From Cristatella mucedo (lineage: Eukaryota > Bryozoa > Phylactolaemata > Cristatellidae): 64,000 nucleotides of DNA. The stretch spans positions 874,001 to 938,000 of the forward strand of contig WPIO01000045.1 in NCBI GenBank assembly GCA_009760855.2, read 5' to 3'. Each line of letters starts with the position of its first letter. Within the stretch, counting starts at the first letter, position 1. This document shows, piece after piece, positions 34,056-48,589 of the stretch. The notes beneath the pieces are model-generated. The model was not told the origin of the DNA and did not search any database. It saw only the letters and a list, made by a program, of their open reading frames with translations. Position numbers and translations under genes: made by a program.

Positions 34056-34215
34056 CGTAATGGAGCCAGTGTTTAATGAGAAATATGGCTCGCAAGGGCT
34101 TGCTATTTAGACTCGTAGTGAAGAGATGCACGATTCTCGCTCGAGTGAAAAAGATATGTGAGTAAAGGAGCAAATATTCTGTAGCTCTCCCGAGTGGTGC
34201 GTTATGCAATTTAGC

Positions 34216-34340
34216 AATAATAATGTTAGTAATAATAATACATTTGTATAGCGCCCTCAGCAAACTTAATCTCTTTCTAGGCACTCCATATGTGCTGTAA
34301 AGGAAGCCTGATCATACGGTTGGTAATAGCATGCAAGGTG
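34216..34340 (-). mobile_element. LINE-A 3' tail
   Basis: Interrupted (AAT)n, stem-loop, and about 50 nt of 3' UTR. Third tail-type insertion within 0.8 kb. Confidence 0.8.
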
Positions 34341-35082
34341 TCCAAAAGAATAAAATCATGATAGCAAGCAGTTTAGTGCAAACCTACAGGGAATCAATAC
34401 TTGGATTGTAACTATCACACACAGAAAGGGTCGTTAAAGATGGCAGAGAAAAACAGCCTGCGGACTATAAATAATTCTGGTTGCACTGCAGCGACAAAGG
34501 GCATTACAACGTTGGCATACTAAATTGTTTGGCTTATAGCAATGCAAGCACTTATTGGCATTTCCTGAATTATTATAGCTTTGACAAGTTGGTGTCATTA
34601 TTTATGATTTGGACCTTGAGCACAGCGCCTGAGTGACGATCAAGTATTTGTACGACACGGCTGGTGTGGGGGCAAATGTAACGGCCGCTGTGGCTTCAAA
34701 TATTCCGTCTTTAAGAAAAAGTCATAGACATCTTTTGTTGAAGTATGGACGTTTCTATTGATCTGCTTCCATAAGCTTGCCTGCTCCTATACAGAATATA
34801 CCTGCTCATATACGTGCAGAATCTCGGAGACTCGTGCTTCGAGGTGTCTCGATGTGCTTCGAGCTTCGAGGTGCTAACTTCCCCTGTGTCTTCAAGCTTC
34901 TGTAAGGACTAGCAACCGCTCGTTCGCTGTGCTTGTTACGGAGAACTTTAATTCAAAAGTCACTAAAGTCCGTTCGTTCCTGCTCAGTGATTTTAAAGAT
35001 ACCCGCGTATAGTCAAAGGGTGGTTATTTGCCTAAACTTTTTTTTTAGCTTATTTTAAATTCACGGCTGCACAGAGGCGCCG
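34341..35082. other. Unassigned stretch
   Basis: No gene or repeat recognised. Confidence 0.4.
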
Positions 35083-35188
35083 GCCTTAAAGGCTATCATT
35101 ACTGCACTAAGCTATATGGGATTGCTCGCTATTTGACTCAAAACTCTCACCTCAGTCGTGAGGTGAGTGTCTTAACCATGGTTGGATT
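35083..35188 (-). mobile_element. SINE2 copy, decayed
   Basis: GGCCTTAAAGGCTATCATTA and CACCTCAGTCGTGAGGTGAG keep the SINE2 layout on the minus strand. The B-box is substituted. Confidence 0.5.
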
Positions 35189-35269
35189 TAACAAAAAAAA
35201 GAAGTAAATTAAGATCTACTACTCCTGCATAAGCTCTACACCGTTTCCTTTGCATCTGCCCTTACCGGC

Positions 35270-35639
35270 TAGTGAACAGGCACACTCTGCACTGCAGTAG
35301 CCTTCACTCGATTTCTCTATCTACTTCAATATTTTGGTCCGGTTTTCCTCATTCTCATCTCATTTTCTCTCATTCGGTCTATTTGCTACTGGGTCTGTCT
35401 GTCTGTTTGCTCCTCGGTCGGACTCTCGGTCTGTTTCTCTGTATCTCCTTCGCACTGTTTCATTTTCTGTCTCTCTCTCTCTCTCTCTCTCTTAATGTCT
35501 ATCGGCTCAGTCTGACCGTCTGTCTGTGTCAGTGTGGGTCATTCAGCTTGCCTGCCTTCCGGCCTGCCTTTCTGGCTATATGCATGCCTGTCTGCGTATT
35601 TGTCTGATTGTCTTTCTTCGTCTCTCTCTCTCTCTCTCG

Positions 35640-35676
<37 letters not shown>

Positions 35677-35740
35677 TCACTGACTCCCTCTCTCTCTCTG
35701 TCTCTCTCTCTTTCTCTCTCTTTCTCCCTCTCTCTGTCTC

Positions 35741-35772
<32 letters not shown>

Positions 35773-35822
35773 CCTCTCTCTGTCTGTCTCTCTCTCTATC
35801 TCTATCTCTGTATCTCTCAACA
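35270..35822. repeat. TC-rich tract with (TC)n and (TG)n
   Basis: Pyrimidine-rich plus strand with pure (TC)n at 35471-35492, (TG)n at about 35644-35674 and mixed TCTC/TCCC/TGTC runs to about 35817. All ORFs here are Leu/Ser repeats and their antisense. Confidence 0.9.
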
Positions 35823-35934
35823 GATCTATCTAATATTCTGCCGCTCCCTTCCATGTCTTAGCAAGTCATGACCACTTCCATTTTTCTGTGCCTCTTGAGC
35901 TTTCAAATTTACTGCATTTATTTCGTAAATGATA

Positions 35935-36310
35935 TTAATTTCCGTTCTCAGCTATTACCACTAAGATCGCTGGTGCCACGACTGATGCAGCCTGTGCTTC
36001 TGTAGCACAAATCAATTCGAGCCCCGTCCGACAGCTGCTTTTTCCGGTAAGAAGAGGCGCGTGCAACCACGCGTGAGCAGTTGTGAACTCTCTTATCAAT
36101 GCCATGAGAGTAGCGGCTATAGCAAATAGTCGTCGGTGGAGTCTCGCTTGCTTTACAGAGTGCCACGTGGATTCGGCGATGGAGGCGCCCATCTTTTCCG
36201 CACAGCTGAGCACTTGGCCACAGGACACTCGCCATCGGCTCTCCACCTGACTTGAGGAAAGGCTTTCAATGCTTAAATAGCTTTCAATTGCGTCCGAACG
36301 CTTCGACCTG
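35935..36310 (-). other. Unique-sequence ORF beside the GA array
   Basis: On the minus strand a non-repetitive frame of about 125 codons (ends ...VVIAENGN) continues out of the GA-encoded Ser-Leu repeat. It has no recognisable domain and its start is repeat-derived. It may be chance. Confidence 0.2.
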
Positions 36311-36315
36311 CAGAA

Positions 36316-39155
<2,840 letters not shown>

Positions 39156-39159
39156 AGTC

Positions 39160-39400
39160 TTTGTAATTTTAATGCGGCCCGTCGTATATCGAGGCATTTA
39201 AAAATGGGAGCTGCAGGTATGAGGTCTAGAGGACTAGCGGTCTCCTTCAACTGGGAGATACGCTTCGAGATGTGGACATCCCGGTGCGTGGCCTTAAAGG
39301 TGGGCTTACGGACTAGAAAGAAACGAAGATTGAAGGCTGCTGTGTAGACAGTTCCTTGTGGATGAATTCGCTTGTGCTTTAATTGCTGCAAAACAAACTA
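39160..39400 (-). pseudogene. LINE ORF2 connector/RT N-terminus fragment
   Basis: Minus-strand reading gives FKATHRDVHISKRISQLKET, SPLDLIP and an IFKCLDI block. This is the pattern just before the RT domain of L2/CR1 elements (F-K..v....I..L..t...LDpiP...l..C). It is related to 25405-25590 and not obviously LINE-B. Short and 3'-broken. Confidence 0.5.
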
Positions 39401-40045
39401 GAACAGTCGGCAAGATTATTGCAAAAATCTCAAGGTATATTGCTTACTTAGGTGCGTTTAAAGATTGACGAGTTTCGTGTATCACGTTAATGATCGATTC
39501 AAGCTCTTTTATGGCTAGTAGAGGAAGCTTTGCATAAAGAATTGTCGTGCGAAATTAAGGTATCAATTGGTGGCTTTTGCGACCTGACTACTAAAGAAGT
39601 TTGAATTTGAAAAAAGCTTTAGAAATAAAATTATTTTCTTTTCAGCACATTTAAAATGAATAGTAAGAGAAATGTTTATCATATGCTGTTATATATAAAA
39701 ATTCTAAAACAATGTTATTAACAGAGTGAGGTCTCAATGAGCATTGATTTTAAATTAAATAGGTAAATTTATAACTTCCTCGCGCTTAATGAACGAATAA
39801 GCTATATTGTTACCGTGGGGAAGAGACTCGATTATCTGCCTTCGCTCATTCAACGGCGACAAGGAAAGTTGGGTCTGTCAACCAAGGTTACAAAAAAGAC
39901 TTCCGAAATTGGGTTCAAGCGGTTGAACGTTCGGTTATACTACTTGATTGAGCTCTTTAATGTAGGAACTTGCAGTATCAGGTCGTACACCATCAATGAC
40001 CGCGAAGGAAAATTCTAGAGCCATAATCGGAGACATATTTATCAC
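39401..40045. other. Unassigned AT-rich stretch
   Basis: A 67-codon plus ORF at 39815-40018 (Lys/Arg-rich) is unrecognised. It may be an upstream part of the LINE relic that follows. Confidence 0.3.
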
Positions 40046-40049
40046 AACT

Positions 40050-40620
40050 CAATAACCGCAGGGCGAGCTCATAGAGACATAGACGTCACACCACTTTTCA
40101 CTGATCTACACTGGCTTCCGTATAAACCAGCCAAAATTGACTTTAGGTTTTATTATTCCTTTTTTGGTCTTTTTTTTCTTCTTCGCCAGCCCATGTAGTC
40201 GAACCACTTCTCGATCAGGCTGGTCTACTTACGACGCGCTGTTCTTACTCATGTCGCGTAGCAGCGCTTCAAACTGGTCCTAAATCCTTTGGCAATCGAG
40301 ACTTTAGTTCGAAATCTGCGAAAATCTGGAATGTACTACCGGCTGACATATCGGCATCCAATGACTTGAAGATATTATAAAAGAGGCTAAACGCCCACCT
40401 GTTCCTCACAGAATTTGCTGGTTCCATGTGAATGGTTCTTTGTGGGCTTATGCGTGAAGACAATGCGAATTGTATCACTACAAAATTAAAAAGCCTTTTT
40501 AAAGTACCTCGAAAGAGATCTAGCTCTCTTAGTATGCTGTAAAATGGTCTTACTAGTGTTACTTTTCTGAATTCTCTGTGGCCAGCCATTTCAGTATAGC
40601 CTCTCTATACAGCTCACTTT
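40050..40620 (+). mobile_element. Diverged LINE-A-like 3' end
   Basis: Shows TPLFTDLHWLPYK, then after frameshifts FGNRDFSSKSAKIWNVLPAD and LKRLNAHLFLTEF-type codons, a 3' UTR, and an AAAGAGATCTAGCTCTCTT hairpin at about 40511-40530. Clearly the same LINE superfamily, but an older or separate subfamily. Confidence 0.6.
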
Positions 40621-41009
40621 CTCCTTAATATCTGCTGCTAAAAGCGCATGTTTAACTAGCTCCACGCTACTTGATCCTCTTGAATGCACGCTGATTTAGA
40701 AAGTATTTCTGTTTATTCTATTTTATACATTTTCTTTAATTTTTAATTTGAGTTTTTCCGCAGTGCTTCGTGGTAGGCCCTTTTCCCTCGATTTTCTCGG
40801 GTTGAATGTCCTTTCGATGCTCTTGGCAACTAGCGATCGGAGAGTGGAGCGGCGGCCCCACCCCCGTCGTAGAGCTCGCACAGCTGCACTGCGTCGGCAT
40901 TGAGCGTATCGGGAGATTGACGCACCGGAATCTGTTCGCATGTTCGCATGGCTCTCGCTCCTTTTGACCGGTACAGCAAGGCTTAAGGGGGAACGAATTA
41001 GTAGGGAAA

Positions 41010-41099
41010 ATGGCAGGTGGAGGTCATTCGGAAGGCCAAAGCACAGAGGCAAATTCACAGCTGGTCATTTTCAACTTCCGTCGAAATAAGCCTGAGCAA
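41010..41099 (+). CDS. Candidate first coding exon, unknown protein
   Basis: The ATG has A at -3 and G at +4 (GGAAAATGGCAGG). It opens 30 codons, starting MAGGGHSEGQSTEANSQ and ending in a basic RRNKPEQ, exactly at donor GTAAGC (CAA|GTAAGC, phase 0). Ordinary coding-like composition with no repeat overlap. A second exon is not identified, since the next 1.5 kb is antisense LINE-A. I do not recognise the protein, and chance is possible. Confidence 0.3.
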
Positions 41100-41280
41100 G
41101 TAAGCTACATATTTGATAGAAGCAAATGCTTTTATAGGTGCTTATGTGCTGCCTTTGTACTGGCAGCTAATGTTCACCGTCTCACATTTACTGGTTAAAA
41201 CTATTATGCAACATGCAATTGGATTCTGGATTTTATTCGCTTCAATGCCTTGCCCATTACTTTTAATGCTATGTCAAAAC

Positions 41281-42812
41281 TAATAATAATAATACACTTT
41301 ATAAAGCGCCCTCAGAGAACTCAATCTCTTCCTAGGCGCTTTAAAATTTGCTGCAAAGGGAAACGCGATTTAATCGTGAGTAATATCATGCTTGATAAAC
41401 AACATGAACAACGTTGTTAGGGGTGACATGCACAGGGTCAGTATGCAAATATGGTTAGTGGCAGCATGCACAGTGTCATCACGCATTAGCACATGGAGGA
41501 CGAATCACAGGAACCCACTAAATCCGGTCCTAAATAAGTGTGTTTTTAGGTTCTTTTTTAATGTGGTCAAGTCAGGGGATGTTCTGATGCAAGTCGGGAG
41601 GGAGTTTCAGGCTTTGCGAGCATACGAACTAAATGCATGGTTTCCAAAGGATTTGAGGTTTGTACGAGGTATTGGTAGACTATTGGATTTCGAAAAGCAG
41701 GTGGTACGATGTTTGGCCTGGTAGGAGAGTATATCTGAGAGATAGACTGGAGCCAAAGAATGAAGTGACCTAAAAGTGAGCGACAAAACTTTGAAGTCAA
41801 TCCGTTGCTTGACTGGTGGCCAGTGCAGGTCGGCGAGAAGTGGTGTGATGTGGCAACTGCGACGTTCACGACAGACAAGCCTAGCTGCCGAGTTTTGAAC
41901 CAGCTGCAATCGCCTGATCGCACATGCCGGTAGGCCTGCGAGCAGCGAGTTGCAGAATCCAAGTCGTGATGTCACAAATGTATGGACCAATTTGGACGTA
42001 GTGTCCTAATCTAAACAAGCCCGCATTTGAGCAATGTTATGAAGCTGAAAGTAGGCAGATTTGACTGTGAGGCTGATGTGGTCGTCTAACAAGAGGTCAC
42101 TTTGGAACATGACACCTAGATTTTGAGCTGATTCAACAGGAGATATGCTGACAGGGCCAATTTTGAGCGGCAGCCTTTCCAATTTCTGAATCACACTGGC
42201 TTTGCCCATAGCTAGTAAGCTAGTTTTATCGTCGTTTAGTTTTAGAAAATTTGCTGCAATCCATGTGCGGACGTCATGAATACATTGAGCAAGTGAGTTG
42301 AGAGAATTTGAGGTGCTCGAAGGCTGGGAGGGATCAAAGCAAAGGTACAGCTGAGTGTCATCTGCATAGAAGTGAAAGCCTAGATTGTGCTTGGCAATCA
42401 CATCAGCACGAGGGAGAGTATAAACCGTGAAAAGAACCGGACCAAGCATGAAGCCCTGAGGTGCTCCATATTTCAGAGGTACCTCGAATGATCTTTGTTC
42501 ATTCACGTCAATACTCTGGAGTCTCCCACTGAGATAGGACCTGAACCACTGCAGAGCAGTGCCAGTAATGCCCAGGTGAGATGAGAGGCTCTCTAGAAGA
42601 ACTTTGTGATCGATAGTATCAAAAGCTGCCGAAAGATCGAGCAAAACAAGCAGAGCCACTCTACCCATGTCTGCATTCCTAAGTAGGTCGTTGTACACCC
42701 TAAACAATGCTGACTCTGTGGAGTGATTAGCTCCAAAGCCAGACTGGAACTTACTAGCAAGGTTTGAGGTTTCAATATATAAGTTTAGCTGGTCTGCTAG
42801 TGTGCATATTAC
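41281..42812 (-). mobile_element. LINE-A copy, best-preserved reverse transcriptase
   Basis: The frame is continuous from about 42812 to the natural stop at 41507-41505, broken only by two nonsense codons (TAG at 42008-42006 and TGA at 41609-41607). RT motifs in order: QSGFGANHSTESALF, LLDLSAAFDTIDH, QWFRSYLSGRL, YGAPQGFMLGPVLF, FYADDTQLY, FLKLNDDKT, ESAQNLGVMF. C-terminal motifs are [12 protein letters not shown] and [10 protein letters not shown]. Then 3' UTR, stem-loop and (ATT)n at 41281-41294. The endonuclease and first RT part are absent (5' truncation). RT copies the element RNA at a nicked target. Confidence 0.95.
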
Positions 42813-43373
42813 CCAACGGTCGCTGATGTGTGCCGTTTGCTTTTCTTATACTCGTGTCATTTGACCGAGTAGGAATATATCTTCCGAGCAAGTCTTTGGA
42901 CATTATTTTTGCATCAGTTCAAAACCGAAACAAATAGCTTTAGCGACGGTCGGCGTGCCGATGAGTCTTTGCTAGCAGCCAAACGCCGATTTGCATGATC
43001 TTTAGTTTTCTCGTAGACTATTGTATAACCTTAAATCATTTAGGGTAGACTGTGTCTCCTTCATTTAGGTCAACCTAGAAAGCAAAGACTGGCCGAAGTC
43101 TCTCGGCTGATCAAAACTCTTGCTTTAATCTCTTTTCCTATCTTTTCGTTAAGATCGGCAAAGCAATTCCGAGACAGCAAGTTAATGATGCAATACTACC
43201 GCTGGGCGCTAAATGTCAGTTGTTAGCGACGGTCCGTCAGTCGGTGACACAATTCGGCGGTGTTTTTCGTAGCTATACCCATATGCACCTACATGTGTAG
43301 TATGTCATTTTAAAATTAAATATCTTGCCGCTATGATTTTTGTGAGAACTCGTTAGTCAGCCTAAGTACCTTT
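42813..43373. other. Unassigned stretch
   Basis: No gene or repeat recognised. Confidence 0.4.
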
Positions 43374-44455
43374 CAATAATAATATTAACATATTCAAAAA
43401 AGCGCCATCAGAGAACTCAATCTCTTCCTAGGCCACTTACACTTGCAGCAAAGGAAGCACTATCGAATTCTTAGTGGTAGCATGCTCAATAAACAACAAG
43501 AATAACATGGTTATGGGTGACATGCACAGGGTCAGCGTTCAATTATGGTTAGTGGCAGCATGTATAGTGTCAGCACGCATGAGCACATAAAGGTCGAACC
43601 AAAAGGATTCACTAAATACTGTGATAAGTATATGCGCTTTTAGTTTCTTTTTAAATGCAATCCAGTCATAAAATGTCGTGACGTAAGTCAGAAGTGAGTT
43701 CCAGGCTTTGGAAGCACATGAACTAAACACAGTCTCTAAAGGATTTGAAGTTTGTATGGGGTAAAGGTAAACAGTTAGATTCCGAAAAGTGGGTGGGACG
43801 ATGCTTTGCCAAGTGGGGGAGTTGATCTGATAGTTAGGCTGGAGCCAAAGAATGAAGTGACCTAAAGGTGAGTGACAAAACGTTAAAGTCGATGCGCTGC
43901 TTGACTGGTAGGCAGTGCAAGTCGGCGAGAAGTGGTGTGATATGGCAACTTCGACGATCAAGACAGACAAGCCTAGCTGCCGAGTTTTGCACAAACTGTA
44001 AGTGCCTGATCTCACAGGCTAGTAAACCAGCAAGCAGTCAGTTTTGGAAGTCAAGATGGATGTTGCAAATGCATGGGCCACGATGTGGTCTCTCTGTCTA
44101 AGCAAACCCGAATTTTAGCAAGGTTATGCTGCTGAAGGTAGGCCGACTTAAGTGTGGAGCTGAAGTAGTAATCTAGTGCAAGGTCATTTTGGAACAGGAC
44201 TACTTGATTTCGTGCAGATGCAACAACAGATACTCTGGCAGAACCTATTTTGAAAATTAAGCTTTCCCATTTTTAGTCACACTTGGTTTGCCCATAACTA
44301 ATAAGTTGCTTTTATTGCCGCTTAATTTGAGAAACTTGGCTGTCATCCATGTGCGGATGTCAGTAATACATGCAGCCAAGAGAGCTTGTCAAGCGTGAGG
44401 ACTGGGAGGGCTTAAAGCAAAGGTACAACTGAGTGTCGTCTATGTAGAAGTGTTA
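43374..44455 (-). mobile_element. LINE-A copy, RT C-terminal part
   Basis: Stem-loop and tail at 43374-43450, then 3' UTR and coding sequence back to the YADDTQLY-homologous region (ACACTTCTACATAGACGACA antisense) at about 44455. Several stops and indels. Confidence 0.9.
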
Positions 44456-45970
44456 GATTTATCCGTTTGTATTTTAGAAATCGCTAAGCAGTCAGCAGGA
44501 TTTACCCATCCCTTCCGATCAAGAGGCGTAACCTGCTGTGTAAATAGCGATTCGATGACCTACCGACTCACGCAAAGGCGATTTTCGACATGTTCGGGAC
44601 CCATGTAACAACTGTAAACATCCTTTTCGGACCAGAAGCTCGTGGTCTATGAGGCTAGCGCACTTAGTCAATGATTAAAGAGCTTTCAGCCGATAAATCC
44701 GAACCTATCCATATGGCTGTGGTTCAAGCAAATTGCCTTTGCTCTTTGAAATGCATCATCCGACTTGTGCAGCATGCTGGCAAAGTACTGGTAATTGTGT
44801 TTTTTCTGTGGATTGGATTTTTTTCTATGGATTCTAGTGCTGCTTTCAATCCCTCATTTGCTGACATTTAGTCGTGGGAGCACGAGCATCCAGATCAAAA
44901 CCAGTTTGCCGTGACTTCCAAACAACCAGCTTAAGTAGATAATTACCCATCACCGCAGTTTCCGACTCTTTTCAGCAGTATAATAAACGCACGGATGCCA
45001 GGATTACTCAGATTGCTGCTGTGCATCACCCATCATCTGATTGGTCCAGCGGTTTCTCAAAATTCGAAACTTCTTCGCTACATATAGGCACTGACTGAAA
45101 GAAGCTTGGTGCCAAAGGCGGTACACATCATTTGTGAGCCTGCAAATGGAAAGCTGTAGCGAAGTCACAAAGCATAAGCCACCATTCTCACTTGCAACGA
45201 GTGCTTACTAGTGTAGTCCAACGGTGGACAGATAATTCAACACCTACAAAATGTCAACTGTGTTAGCACGCTAGGGCCGCCACACATGTCCGCACACTTA
45301 TAGGCGGGTGCAAGCTTTCCTAAATACGCAAGCGCACATGCACGTGCACGCGCACGCGTGCATGCGTTAGAACGTGGCAGTGACATGAACACATAGTTGC
45401 GAATCTGCTTGGTGACAGCATTTTACATGTAAACTTCATCAAACGTCCTAGAGCTTTATTTTCCGCTATCGTGGACATATGCACCAAACTGTGTCGAGCC
45501 GAAATTATAAATCTTTCTTGCCTCGTTTGAAGCAAGCAGAGCTTAACTCGCATTCCAAATTTCCATCCGATGCGTGAATTATCAGCCGAATTATGGAATT
45601 TACAAGGAACCAGCCGACCGTGGAAATGAAGCTGTAAAAAATTCACAAGAATGCAACACCACAAGCCTCAAGCTTGTATCGCGATCTACCAAGGTTTGAC
45701 AAATTGGGATACAAGTCCCAAACGATGCAAAGATCGGTAAATTGTTTGTTTGTAGATTTATTGCTTCTGGTTTACATCGGAATTAGACGTGGTTTGCATA
45801 GCCATTTTTCTTTCAAGCGGAAGTCGTCAGAACTTGCGATCCCAATTCTAACATATTTGTCATTCGAAAGGTCCATACACACATATTTGATTGTTGAACA
45901 AATTGTGTACATGTTTTCTTTACATTCCCCTTAACGCGGAATAGGGGAAAGATTAATCTAAAATTCGATT
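44456..45970. other. Unassigned stretch
   Basis: No repeat recognised. A plus frame at 44690-44790 lies between TTTCAG and GTAATT and could be an exon, but has no known motif. Alternating CG/CA sequence at 45327-45368 is Z-DNA-prone. Confidence 0.35.
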
Positions 45971-45974
45971 TTTG

Positions 45975-46230
45975 TGTTTGGACTGTTTGAGATGCTGGAT
46001 CAAAGCATTAGTACAGCTACGTCTTATCTGCAAAAAAATAATAGCCTATATTTTTCTCGGTGATTACATCGGCTAAAGGCAGAGTATAATCTGTGAAAGT
46101 TAGTAAACGTAAAACGGATCCCTGGGACATCCAGTTGGTCGATGACTCTCTTGATATTCATTTTCCTTCGACATCTGCTTTATGAATCTTTCCGTTTAGA
46201 TACGTGCTGCCAGTCTCATCCTTAAAATGA
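45975..46230 (-). mobile_element. LINE RT fragment, decayed
   Basis: Minus-strand reading gives LPLADVITEKNIGYYFFAD, which corresponds to LPLADV....LGFHFYAD of LINE-A, with QLDVPGIRF upstream where the PQG motif should be. No 3' end is nearby, so it is an internal relic of a LINE-A relative. Confidence 0.6.
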
Positions 46231-46732
46231 CCCGGCAAATCATGATTGTTTTTAACTGCGGCATCATCCGAGATCATGTACCTCCTCACACGACCTTGGG
46301 CCACTCTGGATCATGGATTCTAGGGTTCTTAAAAAATATTTGATCGACTGAGCGGCACCATCTCCCTACTCGTATTTATCAAACTTTGTCACATGGGGCG
46401 CCAACTCTGATATCCCATCGCCCTCTATTTACCCTCTAGGTCTTTCCGAGACTTCATAAGTTGCACACCATGCTACTTACAACCAAGGAGTTGTATAACT
46501 AATGCTTGCTAATTCCTAGCACCACAGCTATCTGCCCCACTCAAATTATAGATCGACAGTACGCCCATCGAGTTGCATCTGCTTCGCACTGAGTTGGACT
46601 TTAGCTTACTGCAGAATTCTGCGTTGTCTCTTCTGCTGCAGCACCTTCCATATAGCCTGAGTTTTATTGAAAACGTCGGCAGCAGGTGTATGCCGAGTAT
46701 CCCGTCTTAGCAACATGTTGATATCGATCCAT
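46231..46732. other. Unassigned stretch
   Basis: No gene or repeat recognised. Confidence 0.4.
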
Positions 46733-47990
46733 AATAATAGCAACACACTTGATAAAGAACCCCCAGAGAACTCAATCTCTTTCTAGGCCTCTACATTTGC
46801 TGCAAAGGAAACACGGTCGAATGGTTAGTGGCAGCACGCTCAATAAACAACAAGAATAACATGGTTAGGGGTGACATGCACAGAGTCAGCATGCAAGTAT
46901 GGTTAGTGGCAGCATGCACAATATCAGCACGCACAAGTACATAAAGGTTGAATCACAGGGACAGGGACCCATTAAATGCTGTGATAAATAAATGCGTTTT
47001 TAGTTTCATTTTAAATGCGGTCGAGTAAGGCGATATCGAGACGCAAGTTTGGTAGTGAGTTCCGGGATTTGGGAGCGTACAAACTAATTGCACGGTCTCC
47101 AAAGGAGTTGAGGTTTGAACGAGGTATAGGTAAACAGTTCGATTCCAAAAAGCGGTTAGGACAATGCTTAACCAGGTGGGGAGTTGATCTGAAATGTAGG
47201 CTGGAGCCATTTATGAAGAGACCTAAAAGTGAGTGAGAAAACGTTGAATTTTATGCGTTGCTTGACTGGGAGCCAGTGCAGGTCCGCGAGAAGTGGTGAG
47301 ATGTTGCAACTGCGACGCTGGTAGACCAGCAAGCGGTGAGTTTCAAAAGTCAAGACGAAATATCACAGATGCTTGGACCAATTTATGTGGTATGCCTGCC
47401 TAAACAAGCCCGAATTTTAGCAATGTTATTTAGCTGGAAGTAGGTAGACTTGACTTTGGAGCTAATATGGTCCTCTAATTAAAGGTCACTTTGAAACATG
47501 ACACCTAGATTTCGTGCAGATTCAACAGGAGATATGCTGACAGAGCCGATTATGTTGAGCGTCAGTCCTTCCAATTTCTGAATCCGACTTGATTTTCCCA
47601 TAACTAATAACTTGCTTCTATCATCATTCAATTTAAGAAAGTGTGCTGCCGTCCAAGTGCCGATTTCCTCAATACATACAGCAAGGGAGTTGAGAAAACT
47701 CGACGTGCTGGAGGGCTGAGGTGGCTTTAAACAATGGTACACTTGAGTGTCATCTTCACAAAAGTGAAAGCCTAGGTTTCGCCTGGCAGTCACATCGGCA
47801 AGAGGGAGAGTATAAACTGTGAAAAGAACTGGACCAAGCACAGTGAAGTGCCAGTGATTCGCAGGCGAAATGGAAGGCACTCAAAAATAACTTAGTGATA
47901 GATAGTATCAAAAGCTGCCAAAAGATCGAGCAAAACGAGCAGAGATACTCTACCTTAGCCTGCATTCCTAAGTAGGTCTTTCTATTAGGT
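46733..47990 (-). mobile_element. LINE-A copy with internal deletion
   Basis: Full 3' end and coding sequence back to LLVLLDLSAAF-homologous bases at about 47950. About 110 bp between the QWFRSYL region and the LFTVYTLPLADV motif are lost near 47850-47885. RT piece 47880-47479 carries HFCEDDTQVYHC, so the catalytic FYADD has become FCEDD: the first Asp is replaced and RT activity is very unlikely. Confidence 0.9.
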
Positions 47991-48089
47991 TCAAATCAGG
48001 TGACTGGCTGTGCCAAAAATCAGCACCACACAAGTAGTCGCCGAAAAGTACATTACTCGCCAGGTAGTGCGCTTAAGATCGTTTGTTTT

Positions 48090-48220
48090 TCCCAGTGGTT
48101 AAGGGTGCACGCCACAGCCAAGGTCCTGCCGAGGTGTGGGGCTCGAGCCCCGCGTCATATGAGAAGCACCTGAATAGAGATTAAGTTATCTTATGGCGCT
48201 AATCAAATGATTAAATTTAC
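48090..48220 (+). mobile_element. SINE1 copy
   Basis: Head CCCAGTGGTTAAGGGTGCAC (A-box) and GGGGCTCGAGCCCCG (B-box), then GCACCTGAATAGAGATTAAG, TTATCT, GGCGCTAATCAAATGA. Confidence 0.8.
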
Positions 48221-48274
48221 GTATATGTTATCAATAAAAATAATTTTAACTAATATATATATAAATACATTTAT

Positions 48275-48275
48275 T

Positions 48276-48329
<54 letters not shown>

Positions 48330-48331
48330 AC
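48275..48331. repeat. (TC)n(TA)n compound microsatellite
   Basis: TCTC repeats to about 48292, then TA/TG dinucleotides to about 48329. Confidence 0.9.
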
Positions 48332-48374
48332 CCAGGATTTGCGAGTCACTCATATCAAGGGCAGAGGTTCCTTA

Positions 48375-48589
48375 ACCGGCTACCGTGCAATAGTGATTCT
48401 TCGTTTGTGTGCTGACGCGTGCTTGAACTGAGCCTACTGATACTAGATCTAGAGGATCGCCCTGCGCGTGTCACATCTTACAATAACGTGCTAGATGACA
48501 TCGTGAATGTTACCACTAATCACTTGGTCATGTTTTCTTTACAGCATCTGCAAAGTGCCTCGAAAGAGATTCAGTTATCTGAGGGCATG
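48375..48589 (+). mobile_element. A' LINE-A relative, 3' UTR and tail
   Basis: GTGAATGTTACCACTAATCA, ACAGCATCTGCAAAGTGCC and TCGAAAGAGATTCAGTTATC follow the order of the A' copy at 52.95-53.19 kb. There is no (ATT)n; it runs directly into Repeat D. Confidence 0.55.

Noticed and set aside
44671-44871. LINE RT fragment suggested by DSSAAFN
   Set aside because: Only a five-residue resemblance to DLSAAFD, with no further RT motif before or after.
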